Shown piece after piece: positions 16,538 to 26,222 of a DNA stretch of 64,000 nucleotides (position 1 is its first letter; each line of letters opens with the position of its first letter). Below the pieces are notes generated by a model. The model made no database searches. It had not been told where the DNA came from and worked only from the letters and a program-made list of their open reading frames with translations. Location: positions 1,054,001 through 1,118,000 of the forward strand of contig AP031437.1 of the NCBI GenBank assembly GCA_042854365.1, written 5' to 3'. The position numbers and the translations under genes were made by a program. The DNA comes from Anaeromassilibacillus sp001305115. Lineage in GTDB: Bacteria; Bacillota; Clostridia; Oscillospirales; Acutalibacteraceae.

Positions 16538-17655
16538 TCAAGAATCATTAGTTGCTGTTTGTTCCTCCCGCCATTCAGCAAGAAGAAGATCTACTACCCG
16601 GCCATAGCTTTTGACGCCGTCGTATTGCCGGTTGGCTTTTAAGTAGGCATTGTTTACCTGTTGTGCGACTTCGGCCATAGGGGTTTCAAATTGATCCCAA
16701 TAGGCAGTGTTGGCGCTCAGGTCAAGCGCCACGCCTTCTCCCAAAGAAGCGGAGATCTTCTGCGCTGCTTGGGGATTTTCAGCATACAGAGCATTTGACG
16801 TATAGATATACGCCAACATTTTTCCGGAATATTGAAATTCTATTCGCTCGCTGCGCTCACAGGCGAGATACGCAATAAAGTTCGCCTCGTCTTCCCGCAT
16901 AAAACCACTCAGATGTGCCAGTTCATGGCACATAGTGGAGGGAAGAGAGTAGTCCGGGATGTCAGTATTTACATTTGCTTCCAACGTAAATGGAAAAAAG
17001 ATGCCAGTGATATTGCAATGGGAAAGAGCGCGGGAAAAAAGAACCGGTTTAGGCCCCAGATAGGTCCCATCGAGCAGCGGGTAGTCGGAAGCGGCTTTCT
17101 GCATGGCGGAACGAGCGTACCCAGTTATATCTGAGAAGGTAGCGTCCAAAGACATGACGCCATCTGAGTCGGTATTTACCTGTTCGCGCAGAAGGGTTAC
17201 TTCTTCAGCGAGGGATTGACAGAGTTGCTGCAATTCCTCCTCAGAAGAAGGGGTTAGGTGGAGTCCAGAAGTTTGTGAAAAGGTATACCGACTATAGTTG
17301 ATACCACAAAAGAGAGTGAACAGAAAAAGCAAAAGGCTGATGATACTCAGCAGGCCACGGGAAAACCGGAGGAGAAGCTTACACCACATTTCACGTTTCT
17401 TAAGGAAGGCCCATACAAAGAAAACCACGCAACCGATTATGGATAGAAACGCGGTAAGAACCAGCATTTCTCCCACGGAAAAGTAAGCCAGAGAGGTAAG
17501 AAGGTTTCCCCAATGGAAAGCACACGGTAAGGACCGGTAGCATACCACTCTGCAAATGCGGGCAGGTTTTGTGCCAAAAGCAGTAGAAAAATGGAAAGAA
17601 AAAGAAGAATGGCTGGAATCCAGTTGGCTGGTTTGATTGGACGGTGTTGTTTCAT
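16538..17655 (-). pseudogene. DUF3810 membrane zinc-metallopeptidase, interrupted by a one-base frameshift
   Basis: The gene begins at 17655 (ATG with GAGGAG upstream). Frame one gives the first hydrophobic helix and FAEWYATGPYRVLSIG. The rest, from SLAYFSVGE onward, is in another frame down to 16538. Restoring one base in the CCCC run at 17508-17511 joins the frames into a normal protein of about 373 residues. The long downstream part has two more hydrophobic segments and an HELAH zinc motif in TMCHELAHLSGF, as in DUF3810 proteins, whose role is unknown. A sequencing or assembly error at the homopolymer is as likely as true loss. Confidence 0.75.
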
Positions 17656-17967
17656 AAAAGACTCCTCAATTATTAGATCGATCTCATCGTGTTGTAATTT
17701 TAGGAATACAAAATCATCACCAAGAATTTACCTTCCTATTTTACCATATTGTCGAAAAATGTACAGACGCCGTGTTCATAAAAATACTCATTTTTTATGA
17801 GTTAATTAGATACGATGAATTTTTTTCCAATTTAGAGGTTATTTTTTCTAATTCGACATAAATATAGCTTGAGAATGTATTATCATTTTTACATAAAGTT
17901 AATCTGGCTTTAACGAATAGCCAACAAAAATTAGTAACTAAATTTTAATGATTGGCAGGTTGCTCAG
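17656..17967. other. AT-rich intergenic control region
   Basis: This 312-bp gap separates the DUF3810 gene from the phosphate transporter. It holds a small hairpin (ACTCAT...ATGAGT, about 17786-17802) and the Pho-box-like array at 17887-17925. No gene was seen in it. Confidence 0.6.
17887..17925 (+). promoter_or_regulatory. Pho-box-like array of four direct repeats
   Basis: Four hexamers, TTTACA, TTAATC, TTAACG and CCAACA, start at 17887, 17898, 17909 and 17920, each separated by exactly 5 nt. This 11-bp period with a TTAACA-like consensus is the PhoP box described in Bacillus subtilis. It lies 42 nt before the start of the phosphate transporter gene. Confidence 0.55.
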
Positions 17968-19635
17968 ATGACAATTGAGAATTTCATGATGTTGCTTTGC
18001 GGACTCGGACTCTTTCTGTATGGTATGAAACTTATGGGCGATGGATTGGAATTGGCGGCCGGGTCCAGGCTCAAAACCATGATCGAACGGTTGACCACCA
18101 ACAAGTATATGGGGGCATTGATTGGCCTAGCAGTCACAGCGGTGATTCAAAGCTCCTCCGCGACCACTGTCATGGTGGTTGGTTTTGTCAACGCCGGCTT
18201 GATGAGCTTGGCACAGGCGGTCGGCGTAATTATGGGCGCGAATATCGGAACGACGGTGACAGGATTTATGATCGCAATCAAGCTCAATAGCTTGGCGCCA
18301 ATTGCGATTTTCTTGGGCGTCGTGATGATGATGTTCTGTAAAAAGAACAACCATAAGCATGTTGGGCAAATCATCTGCGGATTTGGCATTTTGTTCTATG
18401 GGATGACCGTGATGAGCACGGCGATGGAGCCGTTGAGCGAATCGGAATTTTTCCGTAATTTGTTCATCCAAATGAAGAACCCCTTCCTGGGCTTGCTGAT
18501 TGGCCTTGTGTTCACAGCGCTGATTCAGAGTTCTTCTGCTTCTGTTGGCGTTTTGCAAGCGCTGGCGGCATCGGGAGCGATTGGTTTGGACTCTGCGATT
18601 TTCGTCATCTATGGCCAGAACATCGGAACCTGTGTGACGGCAATGATGGCATGTGCAGGGACGACCAAGACGGCAAAACGTACGGCGACGGTACACTTGT
18701 TGTTCAATGTGCTCGGCGCAACTATGTTTACGATTATCACATTGGTAACACCGTTTACGGATCTTGTAAAAAGCATCTCTCCGGACAATGTGATGATGCA
18801 GATTTCGATTGTTCATATTTTCTTTAATATCGTGACGACGGCTATTTTGCTGCCGCTGAGCGGTTATCTGGTGAAGCTTGCGTGCAGAATTATTCCAGGA
18901 GAGGATCGCCAGCGCGAAGCGCTTCGCTTGAAGTATCTTGACCAGAGAATTCTCAATACACCTCCGATCGCGGTGGTGCAGGTCCTCAAGGAAGTGGAAC
19001 GCATGGGGGCGTTGGCGCGCGAGAATTTCTTAAATAGTATGGAGGCCCTCTTCCATAAGGACCCCCAAAAGTTGGAAGAGGTAGCAGAAAACGAAAAGGT
19101 CTTAAACTTCTTAAATCAGAAGATCACAGAATACTTGGTACAGATCAACGGTTTGGAGTTACAGGACCCGGACCATGAGGTGATTGGGGCGCTGTTCCAT
19201 GTGGTAAGCGACTTTGAGAGAATCGGGGACCACAGTACAAATATCGGGGAAATGGCGCAGATTATTATTGATAAAAAGGCCTCTTTGAGCGAAACGGCGG
19301 TCAAAGAACTGCAACATATGCAGGAATTGGTCGTCACCATTCTGGATGATTCGGTGCGCCTCTTTGAAGACGGCGGCCGGAATAAAGATTTGGCGGATCA
19401 AGTCAATCGGATTGAGCAGACCATTGACGACGAGACCGACCGTCTCAAGGAAAACCACATTCAGCGTCTCACAAACGGTACATGTACGCCGCAATCTGGT
19501 GCGATATACAACGATATGCTGATGAATCTGGAGCGTATTGCCGATCATTCGACCAATATTGCGTTTTCAACCGATCACATTGCGCACTTGCCCGCAAAGG
19601 GGCTGTTGCCTAATTTGACCAATGTGACAGCATAA
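17968..19635 (+). CDS. Na+/phosphate cotransporter with C-terminal PhoU-like domain
   Basis: Sodium-coupled phosphate carrier of 555 residues in the cytoplasmic membrane. The first 320 residues contain an inverted pair of NptA-type repeats, each with a QSSSA motif (residues 61-65 and near 188) that forms the Na+/Pi site. From about residue 340 a helical PhoU-like domain follows, with two copies of a DFERIGDHSTNI / NLERIADHSTNI signature, expected to bind metal and respond to phosphate state. The start has a weak GGCAGG site. The Pho-box-like array upstream suggests induction when phosphate is scarce. Confidence 0.93.
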   Translation: MTIENFMMLLCGLGLFLYGMKLMGDGLELAAGSRLKTMIERLTTNKYMGALIGLAVTAVIQSSSATTVMVVGFVNAGLMSLAQAVGVIMGANIGTTVTGFMIAIKLNSLAPIAIFLGVVMMMFCKKNNHKHVGQIICGFGILFYGMTVMSTAMEPLSESEFFRNLFIQMKNPFLGLLIGLVFTALIQSSSASVGVLQALAASGAIGLDSAIFVIYGQNIGTCVTAMMACAGTTKTAKRTATVHLLFNVLGATMFTIITLVTPFTDLVKSISPDNVMMQISIVHIFFNIVTTAILLPLSGYLVKLACRIIPGEDRQREALRLKYLDQRILNTPPIAVVQVLKEVERMGALARENFLNSMEALFHKDPQKLEEVAENEKVLNFLNQKITEYLVQINGLELQDPDHEVIGALFHVVSDFERIGDHSTNIGEMAQIIIDKKASLSETAVKELQHMQELVVTILDDSVRLFEDGGRNKDLADQVNRIEQTIDDETDRLKENHIQRLTNGTCTPQSGAIYNDMLMNLERIADHSTNIAFSTDHIAHLPAKGLLPNLTNVTA

Positions 19636-19646
19636 GGAACATAAGG

Positions 19647-19675
19647 AGCCGGGGACCGACATCCCCGGCTTTTTT
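19647..19675 (+). terminator. Terminator after the Na/Pi cotransporter
   Basis: AGCCGGGGA pairs with TCCCCGGCT and is followed by five T residues. Confidence 0.88.
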
Positions 19676-19705
19676 ACGTTTTTCTGAGGATGAGGACATT
19701 TTCGG

Positions 19706-19734
19706 TTGCGATAAAAGCGTAAAAATGGTACAAT
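19706..19734 (+). promoter_or_regulatory. Promoter of the LURP-one-like gene
   Basis: TTGCGA (19706-19711), a 17-bp spacer and TACAAT (19729-19734). It fixes the downstream TTG as the start, because an ATG at 19725 would lie inside the promoter. Confidence 0.6.
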
Positions 19735-19781
19735 ACTATCCTAAGAAAATGGAAAGGCGCGACTCGAGAGGAGGCTGCAAT

Positions 19782-20273
19782 TTGAATTTGTATCTCAAGC
19801 AGGATACGGAGGCAAATGCGGGCCTTTTTACGGTCTACGATGCCTGCGGCCGCATGTGTTACCGTTTGACGGGGGACGCGCAAACCCTGGGTGGAAAAAT
19901 TTTTTTGTGCGATACAAATCATAGAGAAGTGGCGCGTATCACGCATATGGGATTGGCGGGGATTTCCCGCTATACCATAGTAATTGCCGATAAGGAACGT
20001 GCGCGCATCTTGCAAAACTTGGCGTCTATCAAAATGCCGTTCCGGATTCGAGGAATTTCATGGAGATTGCGGGGAGACTTGGTGTTGCGTTCCTTCGACA
20101 TCGTAGATGTATCGGATGCGTTGGTGATGTCGCATGGACGTTGCTGGGAATCAAATGGCGAGTGCTTTGCGCTTGACATTGCGCAAGAGAAGTATGCGCC
20201 ATTATGCATTTGTATGGCCGCTGTGATTGATAGTAGCGCACAGTCAGGTTCTGCTGTAGCGTTGCCGGTTTGA
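19782..20273 (+). CDS. LURP-one-related (Tubby-C-like, YxjI-type) protein
   Basis: Predicted soluble protein of 163 residues. Alternating beta-strand pattern and the opening LYLKQD...FTVYDACGRMCYRLTGD fit the LURP-one/Tubby C-terminal barrel family, which is thought to bind lipids or nucleotides but has no defined bacterial role. The start is TTG 19782, with AGGAGG at 19769-19774, spacing 7. It stands alone with its own promoter. Family assignment is moderate. Confidence 0.6.
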   Translation: MNLYLKQDTEANAGLFTVYDACGRMCYRLTGDAQTLGGKIFLCDTNHREVARITHMGLAGISRYTIVIADKERARILQNLASIKMPFRIRGISWRLRGDLVLRSFDIVDVSDALVMSHGRCWESNGECFALDIAQEKYAPLCICMAAVIDSSAQSGSAVALPV

Positions 20274-20288
20274 TCCTGCCTGCGCCCA

Positions 20289-20317
20289 TTGACAAAAAGG
20301 GGCGTGAATGGCATACT
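20289..20317 (+). promoter_or_regulatory. Promoter of valS
   Basis: TTGACA (20289-20294), a 17-bp spacer and CATACT (20312-20317). It gives a leader of under 100 nt, too short for a T-box riboswitch. Confidence 0.55.
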
Positions 20318-20353
20318 ATAAAATACATTTCTTTGCAGAATTTCGTAAAAAAA

Positions 20354-20387
20354 CGCCGCTGCGCTCTTTGCTCCAGCGCTTGCGGCG
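20354..20387 (+). promoter_or_regulatory. GC-rich hairpin in the valS leader
   Basis: CGCCGC and GCGCT pair with AGCGC and GCGGCG around a loop of about nine bases. No T run follows, so it is not an intrinsic terminator. It ends 25 nt before the valS start and may influence translation or mRNA stability. Confidence 0.45.
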
Positions 20388-20412
20388 ATTGTGTTGATTA
20401 GGGGGAAAATGC

Positions 20413-23040
20413 ATGAGCAGGGAATTGGCAAAAACCTACGATCCGCAGGAAGTGGAAGATCGAATTTATGACTTCTGGCTGAATGGCGGTTACTTCCATG
20501 CAACGGTCGATCCGGAGAAAAAACCATACACCATCGTGATTCCGCCGCCCAATATTACAGGCCAACTCCATATGGGGCATGCGATGGATGAAACCCTTCA
20601 GGATATTCTGATTCGTTGGAGAAGGATGCAGGGGTATTCGGCTCTGTGGCTTCCTGGCACGGATCATGCTTCCATTGCAACGGAGGCGAAGATTGTTGAG
20701 GCGATGCGTCAAGAAGGGCTTTCGAAGGAGGACCTGGGACGCGAACAATTTTTGGAGCGCGCGTGGGCTTGGAAAGAGAAGTACGGCGGCCGTATTGTTG
20801 AGCAGCTCAAAAAACTCGGTTCTTCCTGCGACTGGGACCGTGAGCGCTTTACGATGGATGAAGGTTGCAATAAAGCCGTGCGAGAAGTGTTTGTGCGGCT
20901 GTACAATAAGGGACTGATTTATCGCGGGGAACGGATTATCAACTGGTGTCCGCATTGTAAGACCTCGATTTCCGACGCAGAAGTGGAGTTCAGCGAGCAC
21001 GACGGTAATTTCTGGCATATCCGCTATCCGTTTAAGGATGGAAGCGGTTATCTGGAGCTGGCCACTACCCGCCCGGAGACGATGCTGGGGGATACCGCTG
21101 TAGCAGTTCATCCGGAGGATGAGCGCTATAAGAATATCGTTGGAAAAATGTTGGTGCTTCCACTTGTCGGCCGGGAAATTCCGGTTGTGGCGGACACGTA
21201 TGTTGAGCAGGATTTTGGAACGGGTGTCGTCAAGATTACGCCGGCTCATGATCCGAACGACTTTGAGGTCGGTCTGCGCCACCATTTAGAGATCATCAAT
21301 GTGATGAACGAAGATGGCAGCATCAACGAAAACGGCGGAAAATTTGCAGGTATGTCCGGCCTAGAGGTGCGCAAGCAGATCGTCAAGGAGCTCGACGAAC
21401 AGGGCTTCCTTGTTCGTGTGGAACCCATTAAGCACAATGTTGGCACCTGCTATCGCTGCCATACCGTGGTAGAGCCGCGTGTTTCCAAGCAGTGGTTTGT
21501 GAAAATGGAACCGTTGGCAAAACCGGCAATCGATTGTGTCCGGGACGGTCATGTGCGCTTTATTCCGGAACGCATGGAAAAAATCTACTTCAATTGGATG
21601 GACAATATTAAGGATTGGTGTATTTCCCGCCAGTTGTGGTGGGGACATCGAATCCCGGCCTGGTACTGTGAGGACTGCGGGGAGACGGTTGTCGCAATGG
21701 ATACACCGCACGCCTGCCCCAAGTGTGGTTCTACAAAGCTGCATCAGGATGAAGATACATTGGATACCTGGTTCTCTTCTGCTCTGTGGCCATTCTCGAC
21801 GCTCGGTTGGCCGGACCAGACTGAGGATCTCAAGTATTTCTATCCCACTGACACCTTGGTCACCGGTTATGACATTATCTTTTTCTGGGTAGCCCGTATG
21901 ATTTTCTCCGGCATGGAGCATATGGGGGAACCGCCCTTTAAGACGGTCTTTATCCATGGCTTGATCCGTGATGCACAGGGCCGCAAGATGAGTAAATCCC
22001 TTGGCAATGGAATTGATCCTTTGGAGGTCATTGCACAATATGGTGCGGATGCACTGCGTTTTACATTGGTGACCGGCAATAGCCCCGGAAACGATCTGCG
22101 TTTTTCACAGGAGAAGGTGGAAGCTAGCCGCAATTTTGCCAATAAGATCTGGAATGCTTCCCGTTTCATTCTGATGAATATCGATGGCCACGATGTTCCC
22201 AATCAGTTGCCCGAGAAATTGGCTCTGGAAGATAAGTGGATTGTTCATCAGTTTAACCAGGTGGTTAAAGAGGTTACAGACAATCTGGAACACTTTGAAA
22301 TCGGTATTGCGGTTCAAAAACTGTATGACTTCCTTTGGGATGAGCTGTGCGACTGGTACATTGAGATTGCAAAGATCCGTTTGCAGTCCAGCGATGAAAC
22401 GACCGCGCAGGCAGCCCGTCAGGTATTGGTTTGGGTGATGACAGGTACGCTTCAATTGTTACATCCGTTTATGCCATATATTACCGAGGAAATCTGGCAG
22501 TCCCTGCCTCACGAGGGCGAGTCCATTATGGTTTCAAAATGGCCAAGCTTTGAGCAGGCACATTGCGATCCACAGTCAGCCTCCGATATGCAGAATATCA
22601 TGGATGTTATTCGTGCCGTGCGCAACCGCCGTTCGGAGATGAATGTTCCGCCGTCGCGTAAGACGCACCTATATATTGCCACTGCGGCTGCTCAGGTGTT
22701 CCAGGAGGGCGCCCCGATTATTGAGCGATTGGCCTTTGCCAATGGTGTGGAAGTGGGGGACGCATTTGAAATTGAAGGCGCTGTAAATATTGTCACCAGC
22801 GGCGCTAAGACGTATATCCCAATGGATGAATTGGTGGACAAAAAGGCCGAACTTGCACGTTTGGCCAAGGAGCTGGAGTCTGCGCAAAAGCAGTATGCGA
22901 CGACGCAACAGAAGCTGAGCAATGAGAAGTTCCTGTCCAAGGCGCCGGAAAATGTTGTAGAAGGTGTCCGCCAAAATGCTGCAAAGCTGAAAGAGCATAT
23001 CGCTTTAATTGAGTCCAGTATGGAGGCATTATCCCATTAA
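20413..23040 (+). CDS. valS: Valyl-tRNA synthetase
   Basis: Class I aminoacyl-tRNA synthetase that charges tRNA-Val. It has 875 residues, normal for bacteria. The HIGH-type motif HMGH is at residues 53-56 in PPPNITGQLHMGH, the editing (CP1) domain spans about 190-340, and KMSKS is at 525-529. The anticodon-binding domain follows, and the C-terminal coiled coil with alternating lysines and leucines runs from about 805 to the end. AGGGGGAAA precedes the start. It is monocistronic, between its own promoter and a terminator. Confidence 0.98.
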   Translation: MSRELAKTYDPQEVEDRIYDFWLNGGYFHATVDPEKKPYTIVIPPPNITGQLHMGHAMDETLQDILIRWRRMQGYSALWLPGTDHASIATEAKIVEAMRQEGLSKEDLGREQFLERAWAWKEKYGGRIVEQLKKLGSSCDWDRERFTMDEGCNKAVREVFVRLYNKGLIYRGERIINWCPHCKTSISDAEVEFSEHDGNFWHIRYPFKDGSGYLELATTRPETMLGDTAVAVHPEDERYKNIVGKMLVLPLVGREIPVVADTYVEQDFGTGVVKITPAHDPNDFEVGLRHHLEIINVMNEDGSINENGGKFAGMSGLEVRKQIVKELDEQGFLVRVEPIKHNVGTCYRCHTVVEPRVSKQWFVKMEPLAKPAIDCVRDGHVRFIPERMEKIYFNWMDNIKDWCISRQLWWGHRIPAWYCEDCGETVVAMDTPHACPKCGSTKLHQDEDTLDTWFSSALWPFSTLGWPDQTEDLKYFYPTDTLVTGYDIIFFWVARMIFSGMEHMGEPPFKTVFIHGLIRDAQGRKMSKSLGNGIDPLEVIAQYGADALRFTLVTGNSPGNDLRFSQEKVEASRNFANKIWNASRFILMNIDGHDVPNQLPEKLALEDKWIVHQFNQVVKEVTDNLEHFEIGIAVQKLYDFLWDELCDWYIEIAKIRLQSSDETTAQAARQVLVWVMTGTLQLLHPFMPYITEEIWQSLPHEGESIMVSKWPSFEQAHCDPQSASDMQNIMDVIRAVRNRRSEMNVPPSRKTHLYIATAAAQVFQEGAPIIERLAFANGVEVGDAFEIEGAVNIVTSGAKTYIPMDELVDKKAELARLAKELESAQKQYATTQQKLSNEKFLSKAPENVVEGVRQNAAKLKEHIALIESSMEALSH

Positions 23041-23056
23041 GAGTTGGTAGCAAATA

Positions 23057-23090
23057 AAAGGCATACTTCCAGAACCGGAAGTATGCCTTT
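23057..23090. terminator. Bidirectional terminator between valS and the antiporter gene
   Basis: A 14-bp perfect stem, AAAGGCATACTTCC with its complement, loop AGAACC, flanked by A and T runs. Confidence 0.85.
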
Positions 23091-23106
23091 CTCTACAGTC
23101 TTTCTT

Positions 23107-24552
23107 TTATTTGATAGTAGACGATTCGGCGGGCAATATTGCGCGCAGGGTTTCTTGATCGGCTCCGCTTAAAACAAGAATGTCACCGGCCTTCAAAGAA
23201 GTCGAGCCGCGTGGTACAAGGGACTTTTTATTCCGTTGAATCAGGACGACCAGCACACTTTCGGGAAGATCGATGTCCGATAAGGCACATCCGCACCACG
23301 GATGTTCTTGGGTCAGCCGCATTTCAGAGAGTTCCATATCATTTTTTTCTTGATAATCATTAAATGTCCTTAGGATGGAGGTCTCCTTTTCAACTAAATC
23401 CAGTTTTTTGGCGACTGTTGGCATGAGGGTTCCCTGAACGAGAACAGAGAAGAGTACCAAAAAAAATACGATATGAAAGACATCTGTCTGTAACATTGCG
23501 CAATCCGTCACTGCATAGATGGCGAAAACAATCGAGGCAGCGCCTCGAATACCAACCCAGGAAACCAATATTTGTTGACGTACGGGAATCTTAAACCAAC
23601 TCAAAATGGCAAACACTGCAGCAGGGCGTGCCACAAAGATCATGAATAGAGAGATGAAGATGCTTTGCCAGGCCACCGCCGGAAGACGCGAAGGAAAAGA
23701 GAGCAATCCAAGGGCAAAGAAAAGTAATATTTGCATCAGCCAGGAGATACCGTCGAAGAAGTGGACTAAGCTGCGTTTATAAGGAATCTTGCTATTGCCG
23801 AGCAGGATACCAGCTATGTAGACACATAAGAAACTGTTGCCTCCGATGACGTCGCAGAGCGCATAGCAGAGGATAGCAACGGCTGTGACGAAGAGGGAAT
23901 AAAAGGCCTCCACTTCAAAGCGGACATGACGGAGGAAATAGACTGCGCCTACCCCCAACAGGCCGCCGATAAGGAGGCCAAAGCCGAGCTGTTGGAATAA
24001 AAGAAGAGCGAAATGATTGTCCCCTTTCCCAGACATCATGGTCAATAAAATAATGGTCAGCATAAAGGCAAACGGATCGTTGCTGCCGCTTTCAATTTCC
24101 AATAGGGAGGCCATTCCACCTTTTAAGTTAAGTTTGCGCGAACGCAGAATGGAAAAGACGGAAGCGGCATCCGTTGAGGCAACAATGGAGCCAAGCAGTA
24201 GGCTTTCCAATAGGGGAAATTGCAAGACAAACCGGCAAAAGAGGCCGGTTAACAGAGCGGTCAGAGTAGTACCAACGGAGGAAAGTAGTATAGCGGGGGC
24301 GGCCACCGGCTTGGCAGCCTTCCAATTGGTACTGAACCCGCCGAAAAACATGATGAAGGTCAGTGCAACAGAGGAGAGTGTCTGTGCAAGGGCGTAATCG
24401 TCGAAATAAATTCCGCCGATTCCATCCGAACCTGCGAGCATGCCGAGGACGATGAAAATTAAAAGGGACGGTACTCCAAAGCGATACAGTAGCTTGCTAA
24501 AGCCGATGCACAGCAATAAAATGGCGGCGCCAGCAATCATGTAATAGGCCAT
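23107..24552 (-). CDS. K+/H+ (NhaP2/CvrA-type) antiporter with C-terminal TrkA-C domain
   Basis: Cation/proton antiporter of the CPA1 family in the cytoplasmic membrane, 481 residues. About twelve hydrophobic helices fill the first 390 residues, with family motifs such as VASTDAASVFSILR and the WVGIRGAASIVFA segment. The C-terminal cytoplasmic RCK/TrkA-C domain (about 400-475, with WCGCALSDIDLP and LKAGDILVLSG) is the ligand-sensing part in NhaP2-type proteins. The start at 24552 is set by AAGGAGG just upstream; an in-frame ATG at 24657 lacks such a site. It is a single gene. Confidence 0.9.
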   Translation of the reverse strand: MAYYMIAGAAILLLCIGFSKLLYRFGVPSLLIFIVLGMLAGSDGIGGIYFDDYALAQTLSSVALTFIMFFGGFSTNWKAAKPVAAPAILLSSVGTTLTALLTGLFCRFVLQFPLLESLLLGSIVASTDAASVFSILRSRKLNLKGGMASLLEIESGSNDPFAFMLTIILLTMMSGKGDNHFALLLFQQLGFGLLIGGLLGVGAVYFLRHVRFEVEAFYSLFVTAVAILCYALCDVIGGNSFLCVYIAGILLGNSKIPYKRSLVHFFDGISWLMQILLFFALGLLSFPSRLPAVAWQSIFISLFMIFVARPAAVFAILSWFKIPVRQQILVSWVGIRGAASIVFAIYAVTDCAMLQTDVFHIVFFLVLFSVLVQGTLMPTVAKKLDLVEKETSILRTFNDYQEKNDMELSEMRLTQEHPWCGCALSDIDLPESVLVVLIQRNKKSLVPRGSTSLKAGDILVLSGADQETLRAILPAESSTIK

Positions 24553-24733
24553 GAACAGCCTCCTTTCTGTATATAAAAATGAAAATATTTGCAGAAAAAA
24601 GGCGAAAATCCCCCTGTAAGTCTGATAATAATAACTTTTCCAGTATAAGTATACCATATTGAACCGGATAAATCGAAGGAAAATCCGGTGAATATTTTCT
24701 GAATTTTTGTATTTCCAGAAGGCAGGTGATTTT

Positions 24734-26047
24734 ATGACATATGAACAAGCTCTAGCAGCGATTCATTCCTTTCCACGCTTTGGCGGCTCCCCTGGAGTGG
24801 AACGGGTCCGAACATTTCTGAATGATTTGGGAAATCCACAAGAGGGGCTGAAATACATTCACGTAGCTGGGACAAATGGGAAGGGCTCCACTTGTGCAAT
24901 CCTGGCTTCGGTACTAAAGCAGGCAGGGTATCGCACGGGACTGTTTACTTCGCCTTTCATCAGCGACTTTTGTGAACGAATTCAGGTGGATGCTCAGCTG
25001 ATTCCGCGGGAAGCCCTCACATCGTTGGTGGAGGAAACCCTTCCGGTTGCCCACCGTTTGGAGGAAAGCGGGGAAGCGCTTACGGAGTTTGACTTTACAA
25101 CCGCATTGGGCTTTTTGTGGTTTGCCCGCCAGCGGTGTGATTTTGTCGTTTTGGAAGTTGGATTGGGCGGCCGGATGGATGCTACAAATGTCATTGGAAC
25201 CCCACTTGTGTCGGTACTTACCTCTATATCCTTGGATCACACCCGTATACTGGGAAACACTGTGGAACAGATTGCCGCAGAAAAGGCGGGGATCATCAAA
25301 CCGTATGGGGTGACCGTTGCCTATGGAGATCAAATGCCCGGTGTGCTGGAGGTGTTCCGACGCACGGCGGCCAGGCAGCATAACCGGCTTTTGGAGGTAT
25401 CCTCTTCTGTGGTATCGGTTATATCCAGCAATCTACAAGGAACCGATTTCCTCTATGGGGGACTGGCCTTACATTTGCCGCTTTTGGGAGAGCATCAGAT
25501 CAAAAATGCGGCTACGGCATTGACCGCCTTGTCGGTATTGCAAGAACAGGGATATTCTATCTCAGAACAGGCGGTTATGGAAGGATTCGCTTCTGTGCGT
25601 TTTCCTGCCCGCTTGGAACGATTGGGCGACCATCCGCTTGTGCTTTTAGATGGTGCACACAATCCAGATGGAACGCGTGTCCTTGCAAAAGCGCTGCATT
25701 TATATCTGAAGGGACGTCCCTTGGTGGGATTGATTGGAATGTTAGCGGATAAGGACGTCCCGACAGCGGTCCAAAATTTGGATGGCCTGTTCAGGCAGAT
25801 TGTGACCATTACGCCGGACAATCCGCGGGCTATGCCGGCCGAAGAACTGGCAGAAATATGGCGTGTACGGGGTACCAGAGCAATCCCGGCAAAAAACAGA
25901 GAAGAGGGCTTGAAGAGGGCGTTCTCTTTTGTACAGCCAGGTGGCGCGTTGGTTATTTGCGGTTCTTTGTTCCTTGCGGGAGAGATACGGCCGCTTTTAT
26001 TGAGGCACATGCGGGAAAAAGTCGGCTTGTCCGCAGAATTCGAGTAA
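24734..26047 (+). CDS. folC: Bifunctional dihydrofolate/folylpolyglutamate synthase
   Basis: Adds glutamate to dihydropteroate and to reduced folates, using ATP. It has 437 residues. The P-loop HVAGTNGKGST is at about 44-54. The omega-loop region TSPFISDFCERI, the Mur-ligase-type LEVGLGGRMDATN and LLDGAHNPDG in the C-terminal domain are all conserved. The start ATG follows GAAGG/AGGTG and is preferred over an ATG nine codons earlier. A terminator directly follows, so it appears monocistronic. Confidence 0.95.
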   Translation: MTYEQALAAIHSFPRFGGSPGVERVRTFLNDLGNPQEGLKYIHVAGTNGKGSTCAILASVLKQAGYRTGLFTSPFISDFCERIQVDAQLIPREALTSLVEETLPVAHRLEESGEALTEFDFTTALGFLWFARQRCDFVVLEVGLGGRMDATNVIGTPLVSVLTSISLDHTRILGNTVEQIAAEKAGIIKPYGVTVAYGDQMPGVLEVFRRTAARQHNRLLEVSSSVVSVISSNLQGTDFLYGGLALHLPLLGEHQIKNAATALTALSVLQEQGYSISEQAVMEGFASVRFPARLERLGDHPLVLLDGAHNPDGTRVLAKALHLYLKGRPLVGLIGMLADKDVPTAVQNLDGLFRQIVTITPDNPRAMPAEELAEIWRVRGTRAIPAKNREEGLKRAFSFVQPGGALVICGSLFLAGEIRPLLLRHMREKVGLSAEFE

Positions 26048-26057
26048 AATTTTAGTG

Positions 26058-26094
26058 AGAACCCTTTATCTTTATAGATAAAGGGTTCTTTTTA
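26058..26094 (+). terminator. Terminator after folC
   Basis: AGAACCCTTTATCT pairs with its complement around TTAT and is followed by T residues. It separates folC from spoIIA. Confidence 0.85.
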
Positions 26095-26222
26095 TGAGAT
26101 GGCAGAGGCTTTTTGTTTGGGCTAGTTAAAAAAATTTCCTAAAGCTTACATATAGCGGAAAAAAATGGACAGCCTTTATGATGGCTATTGTTTTGAATAT
26201 CGATTACATAGGAGGCAGTCGA

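Noticed and set aside
20274..20412. T-box riboswitch before valS
   Set aside because: The gap is too short, and no T-box sequence, specifier stem or terminator/antiterminator pair is visible.
26095..26222. Sigma-H promoter or Spo0A box before spoIIA
   Set aside because: Expected from biology, but no segment matched the consensus well enough to report.
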